Below, one piece after another: positions 17,401 through 23,940 of a stretch of DNA of 23,994 nucleotides (the stretch's first letter is position 1; the number at the start of each line of letters is the position of its first letter). The position numbers were made by a program, and so were the translations under genes. The notes under the pieces were generated by a model. The model saw only the letters and a list, made by a program, of their open reading frames with translations, was not told the DNA's origin and did not search any database. This stretch comes from CAZJBP01 sp964544115 (GTDB taxonomy: Bacteria; Verrucomicrobiota; Kiritimatiellia; UBA8416; JADHWI01): NCBI GenBank assembly GCA_964544115.1, contig CAZJBP010000037.1, positions 1 through 23,994 on the forward strand. Reading direction: 5' to 3'.

Positions 17401-19385
17401 GGCAGGTCCTGTGGTTTGCCGTTTTCTTTGCCCTCACGTTCCTGCTGCTCTACGCCACGCACCCGGCCTTCGCGATCGCCGGCACGCCGATGATCATCTT
17501 CCTGGGGTTTGCCGTCCTGATGATGTCGGTCCTCGTGATCGGCATCCTGATGCGCAAGTTCGACGTGGAGCTGAAGGCCGTGCAGGGCATCGGCGGGACG
17601 GTGCACACGGCGGACGTGTCGCGCGTGACGACGCTGATGGCGGCGATGCACATGGGCGTGTCCACCCTGCGGCGGAGGCCGCTGCGCACGTCGCTGACGG
17701 CCGTCACCATCATCCTGCTCACGTTCACGATCCTGAGCTTCGCGTCCTTCGGTACGCGCAAGGGGCTCGTGCGGCTGCCGCGCGGCGCGAATCCCGGCTA
17801 CGCCGGCGTATGGCTGCACGACCTGGGGTGGGGGCCGCTGGCGCCGGACATGGCAGAAGTGATCGAGGGACGGTGGGGGCGGAGCGGAGCGGTCTGCCGG
17901 CGCGTGTGGGTGTGCACCACGGCGTCGATCCTGTCGCGGCAGGACGGCGCCAGCGAGATGGTCCTGCGGGGGGTCGTGGGCTTCGAGCCGAAGGAGCTCG
18001 AGCGGCGGCCGGACCTGGCGGCCCTCGTCGGTACGAACCTGGCGGACACGGTCCGGCTGACCCGGCAGACGGCCCTGCGGCTCGGGGTGAGCGAGGGCGA
18101 CACGGCCCTGGTCAACGGCGTCCGCCTGCGGGTCGGGCCGCTGCTGGATGCCGTCGCCCTGTCCAACCTCAAGGACATGGACGGCGGCAGCGTGCTGCCG
18201 GTGGACGTCACGCAGGGCGGGGGCGGCAAGACGGAACTGACGGAGGACTCCAAGGATCTGACCTCCGTCCTGCAGGTCAACTGGACGCCGCTGCCGGCAG
18301 ATGCCGTGGCGATCGTATCGGCGGAGACGGCCCGCCGGCTCGGAGGGTTCCTCTGCGGTATTGCGGTGTACGCGGCGGACACCGATGCCGCCGGCGAGAT
18401 GGCCGACGACCTGGCGCGTACGCTCGTGGTGCCCGTGAATGCCACCCTTCGCAGCGGCGTCTACTTCCACGGGCTCGGCGTCCTGCTGGCGGCCAGCGGC
18501 GTGAAGGACCTGTTCTTCCCGATTCTGCTGGGCGGCCTGGTGATCTTCGGCACCATGCTCGGGTCGGTGGCGGACCGGGAGCGGGAGATCTACACGTTCA
18601 GCGCGCTGGGGCTGGCGCCGCGTCACGTGGCGATGCTGTTTTTCGCCGAGTCGCTGGTCTACAGCCTGATCGGGGGCATGGGCGGGTACCTGCTGGCTCA
18701 GGGCACGGTCAAGGTGCTGACGCTGCTCGCCCGGCACGGCCTGGCGGTGGTGCCGGAGATGAACGTCTCCTCCACGAACACGATCGTGACCATCCTGATC
18801 GTCATGGGGACGGTCCTGATCTCGTCGATCTACCCGGCGCTGAAGGCGTCCCGCTCTGCGAACCCGGGGCTGATGCGCACCTGGCGGCCGCCGCCGCCCA
18901 AGGGCAACGTGCTGGACCTCATCTTCCCGTTCACGGTGTCGCAGTATGACATTGCCGGCGTGGTGAGCTTCCTGAAGGAACATTTCGACGTGCATAGCGA
19001 GACGGGGCTGGGACGCTTTCTGGCCCGCGATGTGCGCCTCGTGCGCGGGGCGGACGGGCAGCTGGGCCTGGAGGCGCACGTGGCCCTCGCGCCATTCGAC
19101 CTGGGCGTGGGCCAGGCGTTCGAGCTGCGCAGCGTGCCGAGCGAGATCCCCGGCATCGATGAGGTCAAGGTCCGCCTGGAGCGCACGTCCGGCCAGCCCA
19201 AGGACTGGCAGCGGCTCTACAAGGTGTTTCTGGACGACCTGCGGCGCCAGTTCCTGATCTGGAGATCCCTGCCGCAGGAGACCATGGAAATGTACCGGCA
19301 TCGGACGCTGACGGATGGACAAGGAAGCCAGGAGTCAGAAGCCAGAAACCAGGAGTCGGAGCGAGGACTCCTTTCTGAATGCTGA
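14445..19385 (+). CDS. Giant FtsX-family permease with periplasmic PA/M28 peptidase-like region
   Basis: 1646 aa. Signal peptide about 1-35 (cut near AWA-A). Residues about 50-310 resemble a PA domain plus M28 aminopeptidase fold (GTEEGRAAAEHVQRRL, LVRLGSGRAEDYTVDSVAGAI, LAADLDSYGDVP, NVLVAFFDGEARGQAG). Of the M28 metal ligands, the HxD His is Asp255, the bridging Asp is lost (PGARGAANG), and the second Glu of DGEE is Ala303, so catalysis is unlikely. A charged coiled-coil-rich stretch (about 318-490) follows, then a carboxypeptidase-regulatory-like segment (about 688-750, TDSDGRYEIG), three spans (about 955-1045), one span (about 1080-1102), a second periplasmic region, and a C-terminal FtsX domain (about 1348-1465, DREREIYTFSALGLAPR). 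ATG 14445 is chosen because it gives a signal peptide and an ATGA overlap with the old ATPase stop. The last ~20 residues are encoded by a repeat. Confidence 0.85.
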   Translation: MKREATVKCGRPGGAARLARAAALGLALCAGVAWAASPEFRTDAEALTRGPHRLAGTEEGRAAAEHVQRRLTELGADPVLVQEFPVLQTRDLRCELVLAGAEERALKLVPMRPNGIIPPVTPPEGVSGPLVRLGSGRAEDYTVDSVAGAIVVMDYNSEDRWLRALRLGAKAVIFTGGADGAESLNPHSADVEANLLRFYYPGNAADLAAGVQATIHSEAVWERMTGRNVYGFFRGTAPVFGGEGSEELIVLAADLDSYGDVPRLSPGARGAANGAALLQLAGDVGRHRPRRNVLVAFFDGEARGQAGVSRFYRALEREEQSATVDARLQALDQRRSFVRDVGGLMQREDPLGSAGEVPYEARQAFLQYLRDKAAEHTFAVNDAMIKLRKQRDALRQERKKEREAGVDRPGAQERIDAISQALAGARQSDKDRWNDLRRALEQAARLGSRKQGAADLPPEVRERLELVLAEVRRDFRLRTEELAAEEREVAADRALRDVIGGSSIVLHASLLLGDTTPRWGLIMGGDSIFNSAEDTPAMYGKIQTAFLRAWRDSAAQGQAPEHFAVGSADQTLAPTRMLWAAPHLIHSGSMAGLCGVFNLALGTCQERLTREGTPADTLEHLDLDRVAGQADEISRLLLGVTERGAATVLDSAVASQAGLSLRQGIRPDRLYKLGDQRPTVMGVLPGGSIPNRPVRGAVVQIRRGTTTTSLGLRRLPYAYENFLLAMTDSDGRYEIGPAYGDAGFAAVFDERGLAVEVSDQLSQPGVLTRLNVFGCRPGFVVLPPQVRTSLLKGDAVSILSAGPNALLDPAKSFFELGDGLINWYGDRRTVNEIKLFGLRQIVALNNGGEALDEDPAGAVRGNPTGVGFPSDPVMPPLSVAQRSASDLWRLNESRLQILRGKDIRDSAIEELHGRSEDILLAAQAEGDPVRREAVATCSFLASQPVYRSVRATLDDLVFAVLILLLLSIPFAFVMERVIIGATTIYRQVLWFAVFFALTFLLLYATHPAFAIAGTPMIIFLGFAVLMMSVLVIGILMRKFDVELKAVQGIGGTVHTADVSRVTTLMAAMHMGVSTLRRRPLRTSLTAVTIILLTFTILSFASFGTRKGLVRLPRGANPGYAGVWLHDLGWGPLAPDMAEVIEGRWGRSGAVCRRVWVCTTASILSRQDGASEMVLRGVVGFEPKELERRPDLAALVGTNLADTVRLTRQTALRLGVSEGDTALVNGVRLRVGPLLDAVALSNLKDMDGGSVLPVDVTQGGGGKTELTEDSKDLTSVLQVNWTPLPADAVAIVSAETARRLGGFLCGIAVYAADTDAAGEMADDLARTLVVPVNATLRSGVYFHGLGVLLAASGVKDLFFPILLGGLVIFGTMLGSVADREREIYTFSALGLAPRHVAMLFFAESLVYSLIGGMGGYLLAQGTVKVLTLLARHGLAVVPEMNVSSTNTIVTILIVMGTVLISSIYPALKASRSANPGLMRTWRPPPPKGNVLDLIFPFTVSQYDIAGVVSFLKEHFDVHSETGLGRFLARDVRLVRGADGQLGLEAHVALAPFDLGVGQAFELRSVPSEIPGIDEVKVRLERTSGQPKDWQRLYKVFLDDLRRQFLIWRSLPQETMEMYRHRTLTDGQGSQESEARNQESERGLLSEC

Positions 19386-19409
19386 CTTCTGAATTCTGTC
19401 TACTGAATA
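19325..19409. repeat. Inverted element built of iterated 7-mers
   Basis: Left arm: five consecutive 7-mers AAGCCAG, GAGTCAG, AAGCCAG, AAACCAG, GAGTCGG (19325-19359). Right arm: five consecutive 7-mers CTGAATG, CTGACTT, CTGAATT, CTGTCTA, CTGAATA (19375-19409), the same unit type (nnnnCAG) on the other strand. At the centre AGGAGTC (19351-19357) pairs with GACTCCT (19366-19372) around an 8-base loop. The left arm and centre are read as the C-terminal tail of the large permease; the rest fills the gap before the last operon gene, where it may act as a hairpin that tunes read-through. Confidence 0.8.
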
Positions 19410-19455
19410 CGGCCGCTGACGTGGGCGGCGGGTTGCTGCGGCGGCATGGAGAAGC

Positions 19456-21483
19456 ATGAAGATTGACCGCGAAATGGAGGAGTTCCGGAGCGCCATGGAG
19501 GTGCCGTCCACCTTTGAGGACGGCTTCCGGTGGTCGTCGCTGCTCGGCGCCCTCTTCGTTGCGCTGCTGATGGTGCCCGGCGCCGTCTACATGGGGCTGC
19601 TGGCGGGCGCCGGGAGCGTCGGCGCCGCGGCGCAGTGGGTCACGGTGATCATGCTGATCGAGGTCGCCAAGCGGACGCACCGCTCCCTGGGCAAGGCCGA
19701 GATCTTCGTGCTGTTCTTCATGTCGGCCGGCGCGATGTCCATGCCCTTCTCGGGCCTGCTGTGGAACCAGTTCTTCGCGCGCAGCGATGCGGCCGCGGCG
19801 GCGGGAATCGCCGAGAACCTGCCGCGCTGGTTTGCGCCGCCGCCGGACTCGGAGTCTTACCGGCTGCGCACGTTCTTTCACGCCGACTGGCTGCCCGTGC
19901 TCGGGATGGTGGTCTTCGGCACCTTCTTCAGCAGCCTGTCGAACATGATCCTGGGCTACGGCCTGTTCCGCGTGGCCAGCGATATCGAGAACCTGCCGTT
20001 CCCGATGGCGCCGGTGGGCGCGCAGGGCGTCATGGCCATGGCGGAGGACTCGGACGCGAAGGCGGAGAAGGGCGCCGAGACGAGCTGGCGCTGGCGGGTG
20101 TTCTCCATCGGCGGCGCGATCGGGCTGGCCTTTGGCACGATCTACCTCCTGCTGCCGATCCTGACCGGGGCGCTGACGGGCGCCTCGATCCAGATCTTCC
20201 CCATTCCGTTCTCGGACTTCACCGCCACCACGGGGCAGTACCTGCCCGCGGTCGCCACGGGCCTGACCTGGGATTTCGGCAGCCTCATCTCAGGCATGGT
20301 CATGCCGTTCTTCGGCATGGTCGGCAGCGCCATCGCTCTGGTGTCCACGATCCTCATCAACCCGGTCCTCTACCGGTTCGGCATCCTGCACAGCTGGAAG
20401 ATGGGCGACGACACGATCGCCACGATGTTCAAGAACAGCATCGATTTCTACTTCAGTTTCGGCATCGGGATCGCGGTGGCCATCGCCCTGGTGGGGTTCT
20501 ACGAGGTGGCCCGCGGGATACGGCGGGCGCGCCGCGCCGCCCGCTTGGCGGACCCGTCCGGAGCCGGCTCCCGCGGCTTGTTTGGCGGGGCCCGGACGCC
20601 CGCCGGGCGGGGCGACATTCCCGGCTGGGTCATGGGCGTCTGCTACGTGCTCGTGACGCTGACCTATATTGCGGTCTCGGTGGTGCTCCTGCTCTGGCAC
20701 CACAACTGGGTGTGGGCGCCGGGAATCCGGAACATCGCCCTCGTGCTCTTTGCCCTGGGCTTTGTCTACACCCCGGTGATCAGCTACGTGACGGCCCGCC
20801 TGGAAGGCATGGTGGGGCAGGCCGTGTCCGTGCCCTACGTGCTGGAGGCCAGCCTCATTCTCAGCGGCTATCGCGGCGTCGCCTGCTGGTTCCTGCCGGT
20901 GCCCATGGCCAACTACGGGGCGATGACGGTCTTCTACCGCCAGTGCGAACTGACGGGGACGAAGTTCACGAGCATCTGGAAGTCCCAGCTCGTGCTGTAT
21001 CCCATCATCCTGGTCAGCTCGATCTTCTTCATGAACTTCCTCTGGGGGCTGGGCGACATTCCTTCCGGCGTCTACCCGTTTGCCCAGAAGATGTGGCCGC
21101 TGCAGGCCGCCAACACGTGCATCATGTTTACGGCCACCCTCGGGGAGTATTCCATCTTCGAGCAGGCGTTCAACGGGCTCTACGTTCTGGCCGGCTCCGG
21201 CTTCGGGCTGGTCGTCTTCTCCGTCCTCAGCAAGATCGGGGCGCCCATCATGATGATCTACGGCGTGATCGGCGGCGTGGGGCAGGCCATGCCGCACTCG
21301 ATCATCCCCCAGTTCGCCGGCGCGCTGATCGGGCGCTTCTACTTTCAGAAGCGGCTCGGACTGCGCTGGCGGCAGTACATCCCCGTCGTGGCGGCCGGCT
21401 TCGCCTGCGGCATGGGCCTGATCGGCACCGTCGGCGTGGGCATCACCTTCCTCAGCAAGTCCGTCATCAAGCTGCCGTTCTGA
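19456..21483 (+). CDS. OPT-like oligopeptide transporter family membrane protein
   Basis: 675-aa polytopic protein and last gene of the run. About a dozen or more hydrophobic segments are spread through the chain after a short acidic N-terminal tail (MKIDREMEEFRSAMEV). Family-like features include GAVYMGLLAGAGSVGAAAQW near the first spans, ENLPFPMAPVGAQGVMAM, a hydrophilic basic loop around residues 355-390 (RRARRAARLADPSG), and a late block IYGVIGGVGQAMPHSIIPQF with GRFYFQKRLGLRWRQYIPVV. The pattern is that of OPT-superfamily proteins often labelled peptide transporter in Planctomycetes and Lentisphaerae, and it is distinct from the 816-aa OPT-like protein at the other end of the operon. The ATG follows GGAGAAGC. 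Substrate unknown; oligopeptide or metal-chelate uptake is the family precedent. Confidence 0.8.
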   Translation: MKIDREMEEFRSAMEVPSTFEDGFRWSSLLGALFVALLMVPGAVYMGLLAGAGSVGAAAQWVTVIMLIEVAKRTHRSLGKAEIFVLFFMSAGAMSMPFSGLLWNQFFARSDAAAAAGIAENLPRWFAPPPDSESYRLRTFFHADWLPVLGMVVFGTFFSSLSNMILGYGLFRVASDIENLPFPMAPVGAQGVMAMAEDSDAKAEKGAETSWRWRVFSIGGAIGLAFGTIYLLLPILTGALTGASIQIFPIPFSDFTATTGQYLPAVATGLTWDFGSLISGMVMPFFGMVGSAIALVSTILINPVLYRFGILHSWKMGDDTIATMFKNSIDFYFSFGIGIAVAIALVGFYEVARGIRRARRAARLADPSGAGSRGLFGGARTPAGRGDIPGWVMGVCYVLVTLTYIAVSVVLLLWHHNWVWAPGIRNIALVLFALGFVYTPVISYVTARLEGMVGQAVSVPYVLEASLILSGYRGVACWFLPVPMANYGAMTVFYRQCELTGTKFTSIWKSQLVLYPIILVSSIFFMNFLWGLGDIPSGVYPFAQKMWPLQAANTCIMFTATLGEYSIFEQAFNGLYVLAGSGFGLVVFSVLSKIGAPIMMIYGVIGGVGQAMPHSIIPQFAGALIGRFYFQKRLGLRWRQYIPVVAAGFACGMGLIGTVGVGITFLSKSVIKLPF

Positions 21484-21577
21484 GGGAGTGGGGGGAATGT
21501 AGTGTTCAGAAGAGGCGATTGACGACACGATCACGTTTGGGCGTTAGGCAAGTAAATACGTGCATGTTGGAGGTAGT

Positions 21578-21838
21578 ATGACAACGCTGACTGCGACCGA
21601 TGCACGCCGGGATTTCTTCGACGTCGTGAAAGGGGCGACGGACAAACACCAGGTGTATCGGATACATCACCGGCGGGGCTCGGTGGTGCTAATGGCGGAG
21701 GATGATTACGACAGCCTTTTGGAAAGCATGGAGTTGCTGTCCACCCCCGGCTTCCGGAAGAGTCTGAAGCGCTCCATCGAGCAGATGCGCAAGGGCCAGA
21801 CCGTCTCGTTCGAGGAGGTCTTCGGAGCGAAGCCGTGA
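21578..21838 (+). CDS. Phd/YefM-family antitoxin
   Basis: 86-aa antitoxin of a type II toxin-antitoxin pair. The N-terminal half (TLTATDARRDFFDVVKGATDK, IHHRRGSVVLMAEDDYDSLLESMELL) is the Phd/YefM DNA-binding dimer fold; the C-terminal part (KSLKRSIEQMRKGQTVSFEEVF) is the toxin-wrapping tail. ATG 21578 follows TTGGAGG (21567-21573); an upstream ATG at 21560 is open but places the ribosome site inside the gene. The stop overlaps the toxin GTG by four bases, the usual coupling for such pairs. It probably autorepresses its own transcription together with the toxin. Confidence 0.93.
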   Translation: MTTLTATDARRDFFDVVKGATDKHQVYRIHHRRGSVVLMAEDDYDSLLESMELLSTPGFRKSLKRSIEQMRKGQTVSFEEVFGAKP

Positions 21839-22092
21839 CGCCCTATGCTATCCGTTTTACAAAGGAGGCGGTCAAGGATGTCAACAGACAGCCGCCTCGT
21901 CTGAAGGAGAAACTGCGAGTCATCCTCGGGCAGCAGGTTGCGCCGAATCCCCGGTGCGGCCAACGCTTGGTCGGCGACCTCGCTGGGTTCTTTTCCATGC
22001 GTCTCTCCTACAAGGACCGTCTTGTCTACTCGATAGACGAGGGCAGTCGGACGGTCTTCGTCCACCGGGCGCGGACCCACTGTGTAGATTGA
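21835..22092 (+). CDS. RelE/YoeB-superfamily mRNA interferase toxin
   Basis: 85-aa toxin partner of the Phd/YefM antitoxin. The core GDLAGFFSMRLSYKDRLVYSI (about 48-67) is the YoeB/RelE-type central sheet, with Arg56 in the position of a catalytic Arg and a C-terminal ARTHC (His82) in place of the YoeB His-Tyr end. The YoeB general-base Glu is not obvious, so it may be closer to the RelE/StbE branch. Members cut mRNA in the ribosomal A site. It starts at GTG in a GTGA overlap with the antitoxin. Confidence 0.88.
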   Translation: MTPYAIRFTKEAVKDVNRQPPRLKEKLRVILGQQVAPNPRCGQRLVGDLAGFFSMRLSYKDRLVYSIDEGSRTVFVHRARTHCVD

Positions 22093-22112
22093 GGGAGAAC
22101 TGGGGCTTGAAC

Positions 22113-22145
22113 CCGCCGCGATGTGTCCAGTGACCATCACGGCGG
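22113..22145 (+). terminator. GC-rich stem-loop after the first toxin gene
   Basis: Bases 22113-22123 (CCGCCGCGATG) pair with 22135-22145 at 10 of 11 positions around an 11-base loop, 20 bases after the toxin stop. No T-run follows, so it may be a weak or factor-dependent terminator or a 3'-end hairpin. Confidence 0.35.
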
Positions 22146-22196
22146 CGTGAGCGTGTAGGAATACGTGGACGGAGCGAAGAGGGCGGGGGAGAGGTC

Positions 22197-23021
22197 ATGG
22201 GGCAGATGCAGAAGCGGACAACCAGGCACATTCTCACAATCCTCTGTGCTGCAACCATAGCGCGGAACGTGAATGGGGATACGTTGCCGCTCTCCGAGCG
22301 CTTCAACGTGAAGACAGCGTACAGCGCGAGCGACTTTAGTGTTGATGAGCGTCCCAAGGTGCTCGACATGCTCGACAGAAAGAGGGACATCGACCAGTAC
22401 GTCATGGTTGAGGAACAGTGGAGGTTCGAGCGGCTTGGCATTGACGTGACGACATGGGAAGGGTGGACGGCTGCGTACCGCGTCACCAACTTCACGCCGA
22501 CGATTGTCTTTGATACGAGGGCTCCGGTGGTGGGGTCAAATGATACGGTTACGAACGCCCTTAGGCTTTGGCTGCACGCTTGGGAGACGAGAAACATTAC
22601 AGACCTATATGCCTATGCGGATGAAAGCCAGCGAGAGGCGATGGATAGGTGGGGCCTGAACGGGACGAATCCCGTGCTCGTGAACTGCACCTTTGCGAGA
22701 AGCGTGACCAACTGCCCCATCGTCACTGTGCTTTCGCAGGGGGAATCGACGTTCGAGACGAACAATTACGCCTTCCTCTTTGTACGGCGCCAGGAGCCGA
22801 TCGAGCCGAGACAGCACTCGGTGTTCTTCTGTTCCTACAGGTTCAAGCGTCAGGGCGGCGCTTACCTCTTTACCCCTGAGATAGACGTGCAGTGGGTGGA
22901 CCCGGTGGTTGCTTTCGGCATCCGTCTTCCACCGTACCCCGTTACGGCTTCTCTGTATACGAACGTATTCAACAAGCTGACTAACAGTCCCTTGCCCCGA
23001 TATTTCTACACCCTCCCATAG
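22197..23021 (+). CDS. Unrecognised exported protein, 274 aa
   Basis: I do not recognise a family. Residues 1-27 form a plausible signal peptide (basic MGQMQKRTTRH, hydrophobic ILTILCAATIA, then NVNGDT), so the product is probably periplasmic or secreted. The mature part has no further membrane span and is rich in Asn, Thr, Tyr and aromatic residues, suggesting a beta-rich fold; a segment near 122-142 (TNALRLWLHAWETRNITDLYA) looks helical and recalls SnoaL/NTF2-like helices seen in some secreted proteins, a weak hint only. Base composition is visibly less GC-rich than the operon to the left, which, with toxin-antitoxin genes on both sides, suggests acquired DNA. GGGGGAGAGG precedes ATG 22197; ATG 22206 is an alternative start. 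Confidence 0.75.
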   Translation: MGQMQKRTTRHILTILCAATIARNVNGDTLPLSERFNVKTAYSASDFSVDERPKVLDMLDRKRDIDQYVMVEEQWRFERLGIDVTTWEGWTAAYRVTNFTPTIVFDTRAPVVGSNDTVTNALRLWLHAWETRNITDLYAYADESQREAMDRWGLNGTNPVLVNCTFARSVTNCPIVTVLSQGESTFETNNYAFLFVRRQEPIEPRQHSVFFCSYRFKRQGGAYLFTPEIDVQWVDPVVAFGIRLPPYPVTASLYTNVFNKLTNSPLPRYFYTLP

Positions 23022-23114
23022 CACATCAGCAGGGACGGATAATGCGTCCGCGCGCCCGTCTTCGTAAGCGTATGCGAGCACCTCTGCGGCGTGAACGTGA
23101 ACGCCAATGTCTCC

Positions 23115-23144
23115 TTGACGAGTAAGGCGTGCGAGCGTTATTAC
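23115..23144 (+). promoter_or_regulatory. Candidate promoter for the AbrB-Doc pair
   Basis: TTGACG (23115-23120) and TATTAC (23139-23144) are spaced by 18 bases and end 29 bases before the antitoxin ATG. Both hexamers are close to the sigma-70 consensus and the position fits; the site was not checked against any known promoter of this organism. Confidence 0.35.
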
Positions 23145-23173
23145 ATCTGTAGCAACGCCAGAGAGGGTGGACC

Positions 23174-23404
23174 ATGGTTCTTGAGCTCAAACTTCGTAAA
23201 GTCGGCAACTCGGTGGGCGTGGTGCTTCCTAAGGAGGCCTTGGCTCACCTCCATGCCCGGGAAGGCGATACGGTGTGCGTCACCGAAGCTCCGGACGGCA
23301 GCCTGCGTGTGAGCCCCACGCATCCTGAGGTCATGAGGCAGCTGGAAGCGGCGCAGCCCATTATCCGTCGCTACCGTCACACGCTGAGAGAGTTGGCAAA
23401 ATGA
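23174..23404 (+). CDS. AbrB/MazE/SpoVT-family antitoxin
   Basis: 76-aa swapped-hairpin AbrB-type DNA-binding protein. LKLRKVGNSVGVVLPKEALAHLHAREGDTV (about 5-34) is the complete AbrB/MazE beta-hairpin motif; the remaining ~40 residues (HPEVMRQLEAAQPIIRRYRHTLRELAK) form a helical tail that likely neutralises the toxin. GAGAGGGTGG lies just before the ATG. The stop overlaps the Doc start by four bases (ATGA), so the pair is coupled. Expected to repress its own promoter. Confidence 0.9.
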   Translation: MVLELKLRKVGNSVGVVLPKEALAHLHAREGDTVCVTEAPDGSLRVSPTHPEVMRQLEAAQPIIRRYRHTLRELAK

Positions 23405-23787
23405 AAGGGCCGGTGTGGGTTTCGAGGGAAACCGTCCTGGCTCTGCATGACCAGCTGCTGGCGGAGTTCGGAGGGGCGACCGGCCTTCGTGACGAAGGAC
23501 TGCTGGCTTCTGCTCTGTCTCGTCCTGAGCACCTCTTCACCTACGGCAAACCGTCGGTGTTTGATCTTTCGGCCAGTTATGCCTTTGGGCTGGTGAAGAA
23601 CCACGCGTTTATCGACGGGAACAAGCGGGTCGGGTTTCTGGTTGCGGCTCTGTTTCTCGAGATCAACGGCTGGCGCCTGCATGCCGACGAGGCCGATGCG
23701 GCCGTTCGCACCTTCGCCTTGGCTGCCGGCGCGATGGATGAAGCCGAATATGCCGCCTGGTTGAAGGCGAACGCGGGGCGCGCATAG
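23401..23787 (+). CDS. doc: Death-on-curing (Doc/Fic-family) toxin
   Basis: 128-aa Doc-type Fic protein. The active-site motif HAFIDGNKR (68-76) matches the HxFx(D/N)xNKR pattern. In phage P1 Doc, this site phosphorylates EF-Tu and stops translation. Other family features are the N-terminal VSRETVLALHDQLLAEFGG, GLRDEGLLASALSRP and the helix VAALFLEINGWRL after the motif. Length equals that of typical Doc proteins. It is partnered with an AbrB-type antitoxin rather than the Phd type found with P1 Doc; a Phd-type antitoxin does occur 1.8 kb upstream with a different toxin. Confidence 0.94.
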   Translation: MKGPVWVSRETVLALHDQLLAEFGGATGLRDEGLLASALSRPEHLFTYGKPSVFDLSASYAFGLVKNHAFIDGNKRVGFLVAALFLEINGWRLHADEADAAVRTFALAAGAMDEAEYAAWLKANAGRA

Positions 23788-23840
23788 CTCCGCCGCGCCG
23801 TGGGCGCATCCGCGTTTCGGTGCCTATGGTGTCCCTGTGC

Positions 23841-23940
23841 GGGCCGGCGCCTCGGAGAGGCGCGGCCTACTTGATCGCAAACCACCGTGTCCCAGGACCG
23901 GATGCGCATCGGTAGGGCGGCGCTCTCCGAGCGCCAGCCC
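23841..23940. repeat. Inverted pair of palindromic ~30-bp repeats
   Basis: 23841-23870 and 23912-23940 are near-identical when one is reverse-complemented. Each contains its own hairpin: GCGCCT-cggag-AGGCGC in the first and a GGCGCTC...GAGCGCC dyad in the second. Both edges facing inward read CTAC/GTAG. They lie in the 207 bases after the Doc gene, where no gene is seen. The arrangement resembles REP/BIME-type intergenic repeats. Confidence 0.7.

Noticed and set aside
13839..19385. Treating the 1848-codon frame as one natural ATPase-permease fusion
   Set aside because: The joining segment is the old ATPase C terminus read in the wrong frame, and the permease has its own ATG followed by a signal peptide that would be buried in a fusion. 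It is kept as a possibility in the findings.
21519..21548. TTGACG before the Phd/YefM gene as a promoter
   Set aside because: No convincing -10 at normal spacing (CGTTAG or GTTAGG only).
21541..21550. GCGTTAGGC before the first antitoxin gene, resembling an integron attC core (GTTRRRY)
   Set aside because: No matching RYYYAAC partner or attC-like imperfect palindrome was found upstream or after the following genes, and no integrase is present.
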